Of a DNA stretch of 64,000 nucleotides, positions 9,807 through 18,636 are shown in pieces. The first letter of the stretch is position 1; every line of letters begins with the position of its first letter. The stretch comes from Halotalea alkalilenta. Its GTDB lineage: Bacteria; Pseudomonadota; Gammaproteobacteria; Pseudomonadales; Halomonadaceae. The stretch is taken from NCBI RefSeq assembly GCF_001648175.1, contig NZ_CP015243.1, positions 2,480,001-2,544,000 of the forward strand. Reading direction: 5' to 3'. The position numbers and the translations under genes are program-made. The notes beneath the pieces were generated by a model. That model ran no database searches, was not told where the DNA came from, and worked only from the letters and a program-made list of their open reading frames with translations.

Positions 9807-10691
9807 TCAAGCCCCGCGATAGCGATGGATACGCAGGCTCGGCAGGTAGGGCTCGTCCTCGAGCCGGGCATCGCGCCGCCGCGCGCGGGAGCGCTCCGCC
9901 GGCGGGCTGGCGGGCGGCAGGTTGTGATCGGGCAGCCGAGGGCTGCGCTCGCGCTCGCCCGGTGGCAGCACCAGCGGCAGGGCGACGTTCATCGCCTGGC
10001 GGGTATGGCCATCTTCGAGTGGTTCGCGAAAGAACAGGTTGGCGCGCATCACCGGCGCCTGGTTCTGCACCTGGGCGAGTATCTCCGCGCTGGGCAGGGC
10101 GGCGAGGCGCTGGTATTGGATTCGAACGTGCGGCGCATCGAGATCGAGGCGCTTGAGCCGCTCCTCGGCCTCGGCGACGCTGAGCCGCTTGATCGAGCGG
10201 CCGCTCGAGTACCAGGCCATCCGCACCCTGGCGACCGGGGCTGCGGCGAGGGGAATGCGGCGCCAGCACTGCTTGAGGTGCAAACGTGCCATCCCACGGC
10301 CCTTGAGATGATCGTGGAGCAGCGGATGACGAAATGGCAGGGTCGCCTTGATCTCGGCGATCATGCCGGGGGCCTGGGCCTTGATCTGCTTGATCAATGC
10401 GCCGAAGGCGTCCTTGCGTGCATTCACTGCCTCGACCCGCTGCAGCAGCGCTGCGTCGGCGGCGATCAGCCCCACATAGCTGCGCGTCGCGCGGCCGTCC
10501 TGCCCGTCCTGGTACCAGAAGTCGGTGAGCGCCGCGCGCAGCCACGCCTCGGGGTTCTGTGCCGGTTCCAGCTGCCAGCTCGGCAGTCCGGCACTGGCGA
10601 AGGCGGCGGCGAGTTCGAGGCTCTGCTCGATCAGATGATCGAATGCGTGTTCCAGCTCGGCGAGCAAGCGGTACTCAGGGGTGGGGGTCAT
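9807..10691 (-). CDS. tus: Tus-family DNA replication terminus site-binding protein
   Basis: Tus binds Ter sites and blocks the replicative helicase from one side. This 294-residue protein (E. coli Tus 309) aligns by eye over most of its length: [15 protein letters not shown] to [32 protein letters not shown] to [39 protein letters not shown] to YQDIAALPQNAKLKIKRPV; and the C-terminal [11 protein letters not shown] to LIIPRLHLYV. I chose the ATG at 10689-10691, which has GGGAG 8-12 bases upstream; the 19 extra residues of the longer frame are not family-like. It is convergent with sthA and divergent from lolC. Similarity is moderate, so binding specificity may differ from the enterobacterial protein. 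Confidence 0.78.
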   Translation of the reverse strand: MTPTPEYRLLAELEHAFDHLIEQSLELAAAFASAGLPSWQLEPAQNPEAWLRAALTDFWYQDGQDGRATRSYVGLIAADAALLQRVEAVNARKDAFGALIKQIKAQAPGMIAEIKATLPFRHPLLHDHLKGRGMARLHLKQCWRRIPLAAAPVARVRMAWYSSGRSIKRLSVAEAEERLKRLDLDAPHVRIQYQRLAALPSAEILAQVQNQAPVMRANLFFREPLEDGHTRQAMNVALPLVLPPGERERSPRLPDHNLPPASPPAERSRARRRDARLEDEPYLPSLRIHRYRGA

Positions 10692-10719
10692 GGTGGCTCT
10701 CCCGATGCGTTCGTATACC

Positions 10720-10748
10720 GTTATCTCACGCATATTGTCGGTCGACAA
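10720..10748 (-). promoter_or_regulatory. Candidate tus promoter with palindromic operator
   Basis: On the minus strand TTGTCG (10743-10748), a 17-base spacer and GATAAC (10720-10725) form a plausible sigma-70 promoter 29 bases before the chosen start. The -35 element lies inside a perfect inverted repeat TTGTCG-GT-CGACAA (10735-10748), suggesting an operator. E. coli tus is autorepressed through TerB in its promoter, but I see only a weak resemblance to the enterobacterial Ter consensus here. Confidence 0.45.
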
Positions 10749-11113
10749 CCGGTGGATTCGATCGGCGCTGGTCCGGCCCGATCACTCGAGTTGGCCGCCT
10801 GCGTGGCGCGCGCGCGGCAAGCCCAGGGGCGCGCCGGTTTCGCCCGGCAATGCCTGGCTTGACTGAAATCGCCCATCGGGATTCCGAGCAACCGATGCAT
10901 GGTGGTGAAAAAGTTCGTACCATGGGCGCCCTTCGACGTCGGGTGCGTGCGTCGCGCACCGGGGACGTGGGCGCTGAACGCTTCGATCCTACGCTGGTCG
11001 AAGTCCGAGCACTGCGCGTTCAATCATCGCCGCCTCGCTTGCCGTTACCGCGGTGGGTGGGTAGCTAGATGCAGGCGCGCGGTCGACCGAGCCTTTCCCA
11101 GGAATCAACACGC
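10749..11113. other. Intergenic region upstream of lolC
   Basis: About 365 bases without a convincing gene. A TTGACT at 10859-10864 could be a -35 element for lolC, but no fitting -10 follows at the usual distance. Open frames crossing the region lack ribosome-binding sites and family resemblance. Confidence 0.5.
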
Positions 11114-12352
11114 ATGCTGGATCGCATTCCTTTTCTGATTGGGCTTCGCTATACGCGAGCCAAACGGCGCAACCACTTCATTTCGTTCATCTCGATGACT
11201 TCGATGCTCGGCCTTACCCTCGGGGTGGCGGTGCTGATCCTGGTGCTATCGGTGATGAACGGTTTCGATCATGAGCTGCGCTCGCGGGTGCTCGGCATGG
11301 TGCCGCACACCAAGATCGAGCAGCAGGGCGGGGTCCAGGACTGGCAGGCATTTTCCCGCCAGCTCGAGCAGTACCCCCACGTGATCGCCTCGGCCCCCTA
11401 CGTCGAGCAGCAGGGTATGTTCACCTCGCGAGGGCGCAACTCCGGTGCCCAGGTCACCGGGATCGATCCGGCGCTCGAGCCCAAGGTCTCGATCGTCGCC
11501 AACCACATGGTCCAGGGCGATCTCAACGATTTGCAGCCGGGCAGCTGGAACGTGGTGCTGGGTGAGCTGCTCGCTCGCTCGCTCGGTGTCGGCGTCGGCG
11601 ATCGGGTAACCCTGCTGGTGCCGGAGGCGTCGATCACCCCCGGCGGCGTGTTCCCTCGCCTGCGTGCGTTCACCGTCAGCGGCATCTTCAGCGTCGGTGC
11701 CCAGCTCGACGGCAGCCTGGCCTACGCCAACCTGCAGGATATGCAGGCCCTGGCCCGGCTCGATGCGCCCCAAGGCATCCGCTTGCAGCTCGATGATCTG
11801 TTCCAGGCCCACCGGGTGACCCAGCAGATCATCGATCAGCTGCCCTACGGATTCCGTGGGATGGACTGGACCTATACCCAGGGCAACCTGTTCCAGGCGA
11901 TCCAGATGGAGAAGCACTTGATCGGCCTGCTGCTGACGGTGATCGTCGCGGTGGCGGCGTTCAATATCGTCTCCACCCTGGTGATGGTGGTCACCGACAA
12001 GCGCGCCGATATCGCCATCCTGCGCACCCTCGGGGCGACGCCGCGGACGATCATGGGGATCTTCGTGGTCCAAGGGTTGACCATCGGGCTGGTCGGCATC
12101 CTGCTTGGCCTGGTGTTCGGCGTGCTGCTGGCGCTGTCGATCTCGGAGATCATCGCCTGGGTGCAGAACGTCTTCGGTATCCAGTTCCTCGACCCCAACG
12201 TCTACTTCATCAGCTACCTGCCTTCGCGCATCGAGCTCTCCGATCTCGGCGTGATCGTTGGCGTGGCTTTCGTACTGAGTTTCCTGTCCACGCTGTATCC
12301 GGCCTGGCGCGCATCCCGCGTGCAGCCGGCGGAGGTGCTGCGCTATGAGTGA
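11114..12352 (+). CDS. lolC: Lipoprotein-releasing ABC transporter permease, LolC/E (LolF) type
   Basis: Inner-membrane permease that extracts mature lipoproteins and passes them to LolA. It has 412 residues from the ATG at 11114 (CAGGA about 11 bases upstream); the 15-residue extension in the longer frame lacks family features. It begins IPFLIGLRYTRAKRRNHFISF, typical of the family, followed by one membrane helix (about residues 24-50), a large periplasmic domain, then three C-terminal helices and the FtsX-like core ADIAILRTLGATPRTIMGIFV. Its end overlaps lolD by 8 bases. No second permease gene follows lolD, so a homodimeric LolF-type complex, or a lolE elsewhere, must be considered. Confidence 0.93.
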   Translation: MLDRIPFLIGLRYTRAKRRNHFISFISMTSMLGLTLGVAVLILVLSVMNGFDHELRSRVLGMVPHTKIEQQGGVQDWQAFSRQLEQYPHVIASAPYVEQQGMFTSRGRNSGAQVTGIDPALEPKVSIVANHMVQGDLNDLQPGSWNVVLGELLARSLGVGVGDRVTLLVPEASITPGGVFPRLRAFTVSGIFSVGAQLDGSLAYANLQDMQALARLDAPQGIRLQLDDLFQAHRVTQQIIDQLPYGFRGMDWTYTQGNLFQAIQMEKHLIGLLLTVIVAVAAFNIVSTLVMVVTDKRADIAILRTLGATPRTIMGIFVVQGLTIGLVGILLGLVFGVLLALSISEIIAWVQNVFGIQFLDPNVYFISYLPSRIELSDLGVIVGVAFVLSFLSTLYPAWRASRVQPAEVLRYE

Positions 12353-13025
12353 GCTGATGCTCGAATGCCGCGACCTGTCCCGGGTCTATCGGGAAGGGCC
12401 GCAGGATCTCACCGTGCTCTCGGAGCTAGAGCTCAGGGTCAACGCCGGTGAGCGGGTGGCGATCATCGGCAGTTCCGGCTCCGGGAAGACCACGCTGCTC
12501 AACCTGCTTGGCGGACTGGATACTCCCTCCAGCGGTGAAGTGCGCGTGGCCGGGACATCGCTTGCGTCGCTCGGCGAGGCCGAGCTCGGCCGCTTTCGCA
12601 ATCGCCATATCGGCTTCGTCTACCAGTTCCATCACCTGCTCGCTGAGTTCACCGCGCTTGAGAACATCGCCATGCCGCTGGTGATCCGCGGGCTGACGCG
12701 CCGCGAGGCGAGAGTCAAGGCCGAGCAGCTGCTCGAGCGAGTGGGCATGGCGCCGCGCGGCGAGCACAAGCCCGGCGAGCTCTCCGGCGGCGAGCGCCAG
12801 CGCGTGGCGATTGCCCGCTCCTTGGTCACCGACCCGAGCCTGGTACTGATGGACGAGCCGACCGGCAATCTGGACCAGACCACTGCTGGGCGGATCCTCG
12901 ACATGCTCGACGAGATCGCAAGCCAGAGCCGCTGCGCCTTCGTGATCGTCACCCACGATCCGCTGATCGCCTCTCACCAGGACCGCGTTCTGCGTCTCGA
13001 CGGTGGCAAGTTGAACCCGCAGTGA
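12345..13025 (+). CDS. lolD: Lipoprotein-releasing ABC transporter ATPase LolD
   Basis: ATPase of the Lol lipoprotein exporter, 226 residues (E. coli 233). Walker A GSSGSGKTT is at about residues 41-49, the signature LSGGERQR near 144, and Walker B LVLMDEPTGNLD near 164. The LolD/MacB-type QFHHLLAEFTALENIAMPL segment follows the Q-loop. The ATG lies inside the end of lolC (8-base overlap), implying coupled translation. A strong terminator follows. Confidence 0.96.
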   Translation: MSELMLECRDLSRVYREGPQDLTVLSELELRVNAGERVAIIGSSGSGKTTLLNLLGGLDTPSSGEVRVAGTSLASLGEAELGRFRNRHIGFVYQFHHLLAEFTALENIAMPLVIRGLTRREARVKAEQLLERVGMAPRGEHKPGELSGGERQRVAIARSLVTDPSLVLMDEPTGNLDQTTAGRILDMLDEIASQSRCAFVIVTHDPLIASHQDRVLRLDGGKLNPQ

Positions 13026-13072
13026 TCGCGTATCGGGCGCGACATCGTGCCCGATCCCGCCCCTGGCCGACC

Positions 13073-13100
13073 AACGCCGCCCCCTATCGGGGCGGCGTTT
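13073..13100 (+). terminator. Terminator of lolC-lolD
   Basis: An 11-bp stem AACGCCGCCCC/GGGGCGGCGTT around a five-base loop, ending in TTT; it lies 48 bases after the lolD stop. Confidence 0.65.
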
Positions 13101-13175
13101 GCGTTCCAGGCTACGGGCTCAATCCCGCGCCAATCGTGCCGTTGAATCGAGCATCGGATCGCGACGGGAGGCGCA

Positions 13176-15497
13176 ATGTGGGCGTGGATGGGGGCCGCGA
13201 GCGCGACGCTGTCGATCCTCGCCGGCGCAGCACTCGGCATCGGTATCGAGGATGGCCGCTGGACGTCACTCGCTTGGAGCGGGCTGCTCGCGTCGCTGTT
13301 ATGCGCCTTGGTCTGTCTGCCCGTGCGCTTGAGCATGATGCTGGCGCTCTTCACGCTGGCGCTGGCCCATGGCTTGAGCGCGGTCGACCGCCGCCTGCCG
13401 GAGGGGCTCGCCCAGCAGACCCTCTCGCTCGAGGGGCGAATCGTCGAGCTTGAGTGGCGAGAGGATGGCAGTGCGCGCCTCGTGCTGGTGCTCGACAGCT
13501 GCGCGCCCATCGATTCCTCCTTGCCCGGCTGCGCCCGACTCTCCCGGGTACGCCTGAGCTGGTTCGCACCGCCCGAGCTGGCGGTGGGCGAGCGCTGGCG
13601 AGTGAGTGCGCGCCTGCGTCCGGCCCACGGCTTGGCCAATCCCGACGCTTTCGACTACGGCGCTTGGTTGATGCGTCAGTCCATCGGTGCGACCGGCGGT
13701 GTGCGAGCGGCGCCGGGTGCCGTGCGGCTCGCCGCGCCGCGCGCTTCGGCTCGCGCTTGGCTCGAGCGCAGAGTGTCGACGCACATCGAGGCACCGGCCG
13801 CGCTGCGCTGGGCCCGAGGCCTGGTGCTCGGTGATGCCAGCGCGTTCGGCCCATCGGATTGGTCGCTGCTCAACGACACCGGCACTACCCACCTGGTGGT
13901 GGTCTCCGGCATGCACGTCGGGATGGTCTCGCTTTGGGCACTGGGTGCCGCCCGTTTGGCAGCGAGGCTCTTCACCCCGGGGAGCTGGCGGCAGGCCCGC
14001 TGGCCTTGGCTGCTGGCGCTGGGGGTGTCGTTTTGCTACGTCGCGCTTTCCGGCTTTGGTCCGCCGGCGACGAGGGCCTGGGTGATGGCGGTCGCGGTTG
14101 CCTGGGCGGCGAGTGGGCAACACGCGTTCGCTTCCTTCACCGGCTGGTGGCTGGCGCTCGGCTTGCTGGTGCTGTTCGACCCGTTGGTGATTCTTCGCCC
14201 GGGCCTGTGGCTTTCGTTCATCGCCGTCGCCGCATTGCTGATCGGCTGGCGCTGGCGGCGCAGGCGCAGCGGTCCGCTTGCGCTCCTGCATACCCAACTC
14301 ACCCTCGGTGTGCTGCTCGACGGCGCGGCGCTGTTCTCTTTCGGGCGGCTTGCGCCGCTGTCGCTGCCGCTCAACCTGGTGGCGATCCCGTGGGTCACGA
14401 TGGTACTGATGCCGCTCGGCCTGCTGGGCACGCTCTGCGCGCTGTTGCCCTCGGTCGAACCGGCCAGGACGATCTGGCTGCTGTTCGCGCTCGCCGTGGC
14501 GGCCTTCGAGGGAGTGCTCGCCCTGGCCGCCGGGGCGGCCCCGGGGTGGGAGCCGCCGGCCGCGCGGGTGTTACCGATCGCGGCTCTGATGGTCTCGATC
14601 GGCACGCTCTGGCTGCTGCCCGGGTTCTCGCTGCGCTGGCGGCTGGTGGTGAGCATCGCGCTGTTGCCGCTGGTGCTGGCTCCGCTGAGGTCGCCGCAGC
14701 TGCCGGAGGGCGCTTTTCGGCTCACGCTCTACGATGTCGGCCAGGGGCAGCTGGCGGAGATCGAGACCCGCAGCCATCGGCTGCTCTACGACGCAGGCCC
14801 ACGCACCTTCGGCGGCTTCGTCGCCCTGGAGCGGCTATGGCCGCCGGGGCGGCGATTCGATCTGGCGGTGATCAGCCACGCTGATCTCGACCACGCCGGA
14901 GGGGTGGCCGCGCTGCTCGATCGTCACCGGGTCGCCCGCTGGCGCGCACCGCTGCTCGAAAGCCTGCGTTTGCCGCCGACGCTGGCGGCGACGCTTGCCT
15001 TCTCCGCTTGCCGTGCCGGTGAGGCGTGGCGTTGGGATGGGGTGACCTTCCGCTTTCTCTGGCCGCCTGTCGAGGAGCCATTGAGCAGCGAAGAGAACCA
15101 GCGCTCCTGCGTGCTGTCGATTGAAGGTGAGGGCGGCCGCGTGCTGCTGCTCGGCGATATCGACCAGCGGATCGAGCACCGGCTGCTGCCTGTGCTTTCC
15201 GCGCCCCTGGTCGCGATGGTCAGCGCTCATCATGGCAGCGCGAGCTCTTCCGCGCGGGCGCTGCTGGTGCGTGCTCGTCCGCAGCACGTGCTGCACAGCG
15301 CGGGTTACTTCAATGCCTTCAGGCATCCCGCCGACGCCGCGGTGAGAAGGATCGACGAGTGGGCGGGATGTCAGTGGAACACCGCCATCGATGGCGCGCT
15401 CAGGCTCACCGTCGGCGCCGGCGGCGGCAGGGTGGAGGCCGAGCGAAACCCGCGCGGTGTCGGCCCCGAATGTGTTGGGGTATCATCCAGCCCCTGA
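13176..15497 (+). CDS. comEC: ComEC/Rec2 family DNA-uptake channel protein
   Basis: Inner-membrane channel for single-stranded DNA during natural transformation. It has 773 residues, with GGGAGG 6-11 bases before the ATG. The N-terminal helices and an OB-like segment (about 60-150) precede the polytopic competence domain, which contains the conserved LLNDTGTTHLVVVSGMHVGM region (about 229-248). From about residue 510 a metallo-beta-lactamase domain begins (LTLYDVGQGQLAEIETRSH), with the metal-binding SHADLDHAGG near 565 and SAHHGSASS near 685. All hallmark residues look intact, so the protein should work. It reads into msbA. Confidence 0.94.
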   Translation: MWAWMGAASATLSILAGAALGIGIEDGRWTSLAWSGLLASLLCALVCLPVRLSMMLALFTLALAHGLSAVDRRLPEGLAQQTLSLEGRIVELEWREDGSARLVLVLDSCAPIDSSLPGCARLSRVRLSWFAPPELAVGERWRVSARLRPAHGLANPDAFDYGAWLMRQSIGATGGVRAAPGAVRLAAPRASARAWLERRVSTHIEAPAALRWARGLVLGDASAFGPSDWSLLNDTGTTHLVVVSGMHVGMVSLWALGAARLAARLFTPGSWRQARWPWLLALGVSFCYVALSGFGPPATRAWVMAVAVAWAASGQHAFASFTGWWLALGLLVLFDPLVILRPGLWLSFIAVAALLIGWRWRRRRSGPLALLHTQLTLGVLLDGAALFSFGRLAPLSLPLNLVAIPWVTMVLMPLGLLGTLCALLPSVEPARTIWLLFALAVAAFEGVLALAAGAAPGWEPPAARVLPIAALMVSIGTLWLLPGFSLRWRLVVSIALLPLVLAPLRSPQLPEGAFRLTLYDVGQGQLAEIETRSHRLLYDAGPRTFGGFVALERLWPPGRRFDLAVISHADLDHAGGVAALLDRHRVARWRAPLLESLRLPPTLAATLAFSACRAGEAWRWDGVTFRFLWPPVEEPLSSEENQRSCVLSIEGEGGRVLLLGDIDQRIEHRLLPVLSAPLVAMVSAHHGSASSSARALLVRARPQHVLHSAGYFNAFRHPADAAVRRIDEWAGCQWNTAIDGALRLTVGAGGGRVEAERNPRGVGPECVGVSSSP

Positions 15498-15554
15498 ATG
15501 GAGCGACACGACCGACCGATCGCCGTGGCGGTCGCAAGACCCTGGGAGAGACTC

Positions 15555-17303
15555 TTGGATCAAACTTCTAGCTGGGCGCTCTATCGCCGTCTGCTTACCT
15601 ATGTGAAGCCGCTCTGGAAGGGATTCGCGCTTTCGCTGCTGGGCTATGCGATCTATGCGGCTTCCAGTACCTGGATCGCGGACATGATGCGCAGGCTCGT
15701 CGATGGCATCCAGAACCCGTCATCGGATTTTCGCTACCTGCTGCCGCTGTTCATCATCGGCATGTTCGCGCTGCGGGGCGTGGGTACCTTCCTCGGCACT
15801 TACTGCATGGACTACGTTGCCCGCAAGGTGGTCCACGAACTGCGGGTCGACGTGTTCCGCAACATGCTCAAGCTGCCGGGGCGCTTCTTCGACCAGCACT
15901 CGAGCGGACACCTGCTGTCGCGGGTCACCTATCACGTCGAGCAGGTCACCGGGGCTGCGACCAAGGCGCTCACGGTGATCATGCAGGAGGGCTTGTTCGT
16001 GATCGGCCTGACCAGCTACCTGCTTTGGACCAATTGGCGACTGACCCTGGTGTTTCTCGCCATCACGCCGCTGATCGGGCTGGTGGTCAACTTCGCCGGC
16101 CGCCGGTTTCGGCGCTTGTCCCGGCGCATCCAGCGCTCGGTGGGCGAGGTCACCCACGTCGCCTCCGAGGTGCTCACCGGCTATCGCGTGGTGCGCACCC
16201 ATGGCGCTGAGGAGCACGAGTACCAGCGCTTTCGCGCGGTCAGCGAGTACAACCGCCAGCAGAGCATGAAGGAGGCGCTGACCCGCGCGGTCAGCGCGCC
16301 GGTGATCCAGACCCTGGTCGCGGTCGCGCTGGCCTTCCTGGTCTGGCTTGCGATGGCGCCGGGGCTGATTCGCGAGATGACGCCGGGGCAGTTCGTCGCC
16401 TTCATCACTGCCGCGGCGATGATGGCCAAACCGGTCAAGTCGCTGTCCGAGATCAACGGTATGATCCAGAAGGGGCTCGCTGCCGCGCAGGAGCTGTTCG
16501 ATATTCTCGACCGACCGAAGGAGTCCGACCAGGGCAGCTACGATCCTGGTCGCGTCCAAGGCCGGGTACGCTTCGAGCATGTCGGTTTTCGCTATGAAGA
16601 GGATGGCCAGCAGGTACTCGAGGACATCGACTTCGACGTCGAGCCCGGCGAGATGATCGCGCTGGTCGGACGCTCGGGCAGCGGCAAGAGTACGCTGATC
16701 AACCTGCTGCCGCGCTTCTACCACCCCAGCGAAGGGCGGCTGCTGCTCGATGGGGTGCCGGTCGAGGACTATAGCCTCGCTGCGCTGCGTCGCCAGCTGT
16801 CGCTGGTCAACCAGCAGGTCACCTTGTTCAATGCCAGCATCGCCGACAACATCGCCTACGGGATCGATCATCCCGACCGCGAGGCGATCGTCGCCGCGGC
16901 CAAGGCCGCCTATGCCGATGAGTTCATCTCGCGTCTGCCGCAGGGCTACGACACCTTGATCGGCGATAACGGATTGATGCTCTCCGGTGGCCAGCGCCAG
17001 CGTCTGGCGATCGCGCGGGCGATCTTCCGCGACGCGCCGATCTTGATCCTCGATGAGGCGACCTCGGCGCTGGACACCGAGTCCGAGCGCTTCATCCAGA
17101 AGGCGCTCGAGACCGTCTGCCAGGAGCGTACCACCTTCGTCATCGCCCACCGGCTCTCGACCATCGAGAAGGCCGATCGGATCATGGTGCTCGACCACGG
17201 CCGGCTGATCGAGAGCGGTACCCACCGCGAGCTGCTCGCGCTCGACGGTGCCTACGCAGCATTGCATCGGATCCAGTTCAACGAGGAGAGGGTCGAGGCA
17301 TGA
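15555..17303 (+). CDS. msbA: Lipid A export ATP-binding/permease protein MsbA
   Basis: Flips lipid A-core across the inner membrane. I chose the TTG at 15555, preceded by GGGAGAG at 15544-15550; this gives 582 residues, the same length as the E. coli protein. An in-frame ATG at 15498, directly after the comEC stop, would add 19 residues but has no ribosome-binding site; it remains possible. Six membrane helices fill the first ~310 residues. The nucleotide-binding domain has Walker A VGRSGSGKSTLINLL (about 370-385), signature LSGGQRQRLAIAR (about 476) and Walker B ILILDEATSALD (about 496). It overlaps lpxK by 4 bases. Confidence 0.93.
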   Translation: MDQTSSWALYRRLLTYVKPLWKGFALSLLGYAIYAASSTWIADMMRRLVDGIQNPSSDFRYLLPLFIIGMFALRGVGTFLGTYCMDYVARKVVHELRVDVFRNMLKLPGRFFDQHSSGHLLSRVTYHVEQVTGAATKALTVIMQEGLFVIGLTSYLLWTNWRLTLVFLAITPLIGLVVNFAGRRFRRLSRRIQRSVGEVTHVASEVLTGYRVVRTHGAEEHEYQRFRAVSEYNRQQSMKEALTRAVSAPVIQTLVAVALAFLVWLAMAPGLIREMTPGQFVAFITAAAMMAKPVKSLSEINGMIQKGLAAAQELFDILDRPKESDQGSYDPGRVQGRVRFEHVGFRYEEDGQQVLEDIDFDVEPGEMIALVGRSGSGKSTLINLLPRFYHPSEGRLLLDGVPVEDYSLAALRRQLSLVNQQVTLFNASIADNIAYGIDHPDREAIVAAAKAAYADEFISRLPQGYDTLIGDNGLMLSGGQRQRLAIARAIFRDAPILILDEATSALDTESERFIQKALETVCQERTTFVIAHRLSTIEKADRIMVLDHGRLIESGTHRELLALDGAYAALHRIQFNEERVEA

Positions 17304-18343
17304 GCCTTGGCTCGCGGTTCGAGCAGGGGTGGTACCGGGGCGCTCGCTGGACGGCGTGGCTCACCCCGCTCGAGTATCTCTACCGCATGGTGGTGGCCAG
17401 GCGCAGGGCGCGCTACCGCGCCGCCCCTTCGAGCCGCTATCGGGCGTCGGTGCCGGTGATCGTGGTGGGCAATCTCACCGTCGGTGGCACCGGCAAGTCG
17501 CCGCTGGTCGCCTGGCTGGTCGAGCTGCTGCGCGAAGAGGGTTGGCGCCCCGGGATCGTTTCGCGCGGCTATGGCGGCAAGGCCGAGGTGTATCCGCTGC
17601 GGGTCGAGGCCGATACCGACCCCCGGGTCGCCGGCGACGAACCGGTGATGCTGGCGCGCCAGACCGGGGTGCCGCTGGTGGTGGCGCCGAAGCGTGCGAG
17701 CGCGGTGGCGATGCTGGTCGAGGATGGCTGCGATATCGTGGTCAGCGATGACGGCCTGCAGCACTATGCGCTCGAGCGTGATCTCGAACTGGTGGTGGTC
17801 GATGGCGCCCGCGGTTTCGGCAACGGTCGCTGCCTGCCGGCCGGGCCGCTGCGCGAGCCCCTGGCCCGGCTCGACGAGGTCGATGCGGTGCTGGTCAACG
17901 GCGAGCCAGCCATGCCGATGCCAGCAGGCTTTCATCGCGCACGACTGGTACCGGTCGCTTTTCGCCGCCTGAGCGACGATGCGCGCTGGCCGCTCGAACC
18001 TTTGCCTTTCTCGGTGCCGGTCCATGCACTGGCCGGGATCGGCAATCCCGAGCGCTTCTTCGCCAGCCTGGAGGCGCTGGGTGTCGAATGTCGCCGCCAT
18101 CCCTTCGCCGACCACCACCGTTTTACCCCCGAGGATCTCGACTTCGGCGATGATCTGCCGCGAGTGATGACCGCCAAGGACGCAGTGAAGTGTCGTCCTT
18201 TCGCCGACCCGGGCTGCTGGGCGCTGGACGTCGAGCTGCAGCCGGAGCCGGCGTTCGCCGAGATGCTGCGCGATCGTCTCAAGACGCTGGGCCCGCCTTC
18301 GCATGGTCGAGCTGGGGTCGATGCCGTCGTCGGTTTACCATGA
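17300..18343 (+). CDS. lpxK: Tetraacyldisaccharide 4'-kinase LpxK
   Basis: Phosphorylates the 4' position of the lipid A disaccharide, giving lipid IVA, at the inner membrane. It has 347 residues (E. coli 328). An N-terminal amphipathic or membrane segment ([20 protein letters not shown]) precedes the P-loop [15 protein letters not shown] at about residues 56-70. [20 protein letters not shown] (about 149-168) is a family signature. Its start overlaps the msbA stop (ATGA), so lipid A synthesis and export are translationally linked. Confidence 0.96.
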   Translation: MSLGSRFEQGWYRGARWTAWLTPLEYLYRMVVARRRARYRAAPSSRYRASVPVIVVGNLTVGGTGKSPLVAWLVELLREEGWRPGIVSRGYGGKAEVYPLRVEADTDPRVAGDEPVMLARQTGVPLVVAPKRASAVAMLVEDGCDIVVSDDGLQHYALERDLELVVVDGARGFGNGRCLPAGPLREPLARLDEVDAVLVNGEPAMPMPAGFHRARLVPVAFRRLSDDARWPLEPLPFSVPVHALAGIGNPERFFASLEALGVECRRHPFADHHRFTPEDLDFGDDLPRVMTAKDAVKCRPFADPGCWALDVELQPEPAFAEMLRDRLKTLGPPSHGRAGVDAVVGLP

Positions 18344-18395
18344 CGATAAGATCCCACCGTTCGTTCAAACGTTCGTTCAAAGAAGGAATTCAACG

Positions 18396-18626
18396 ATGGA
18401 CAAGGAGCTGCTGGCGATGCTGGTTTGCCCACAAAGCCAAGGCAAGCTGGAATACGACCGCGAGCGAGAGGAGTTGATCTGCCGCGAGAGCGGTTTGGCC
18501 TATCCGATCCGCGATGGCATCCCGGTGATGCTGGTCGAGGAGGCGCGGCTGCTCGAGGTCGAGGAGAAGCTTGGCAAGCCGCGTCTCGAACCGCCCGCGC
18601 TGGGCCTGGACCAGCCGCGTGGGTGA
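18396..18626 (+). CDS. Trm112 family protein (YcaR type)
   Basis: A 76-residue protein with AAGGA 9 bases before the ATG at 18396. It has the compact Trm112 fold sequence: [20 protein letters not shown], then a [23 protein letters not shown] segment. Only part of the zinc-binding cysteine set is present (CP…C). Members of this family activate methyltransferases in eukaryotes; the bacterial role is unclear. It lies between lpxK and kdsB, its usual place in proteobacteria. Confidence 0.92.
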   Translation: MDKELLAMLVCPQSQGKLEYDREREELICRESGLAYPIRDGIPVMLVEEARLLEVEEKLGKPRLEPPALGLDQPRG

Positions 18627-18636
18627 GGAGGCCGCG

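Noticed and set aside
10711..10730. Possible enterobacterial-type Ter site in the tus promoter (GTATACCGTTATCT)
   Set aside because: Only about half the positions match the Ter core and the critical GTTGTAACTA is not present.
13022..13453. Plus-strand open frame between lolD and comEC
   Set aside because: It runs through the lolD terminator and into comEC in another frame, with no start signal.
15720..17267. Minus-strand open frame (515 codons) opposite msbA
   Set aside because: Antisense shadow of a conserved ABC transporter; no start signal and no family resemblance.
18361..18382. Direct repeat TTCGTTCAAA twice with 2 bases between, before the Trm112-type gene
   Set aside because: Lies inside or at the end of lpxK near the next ribosome-binding site; a 10-base repeat alone is weak evidence of a regulatory site.
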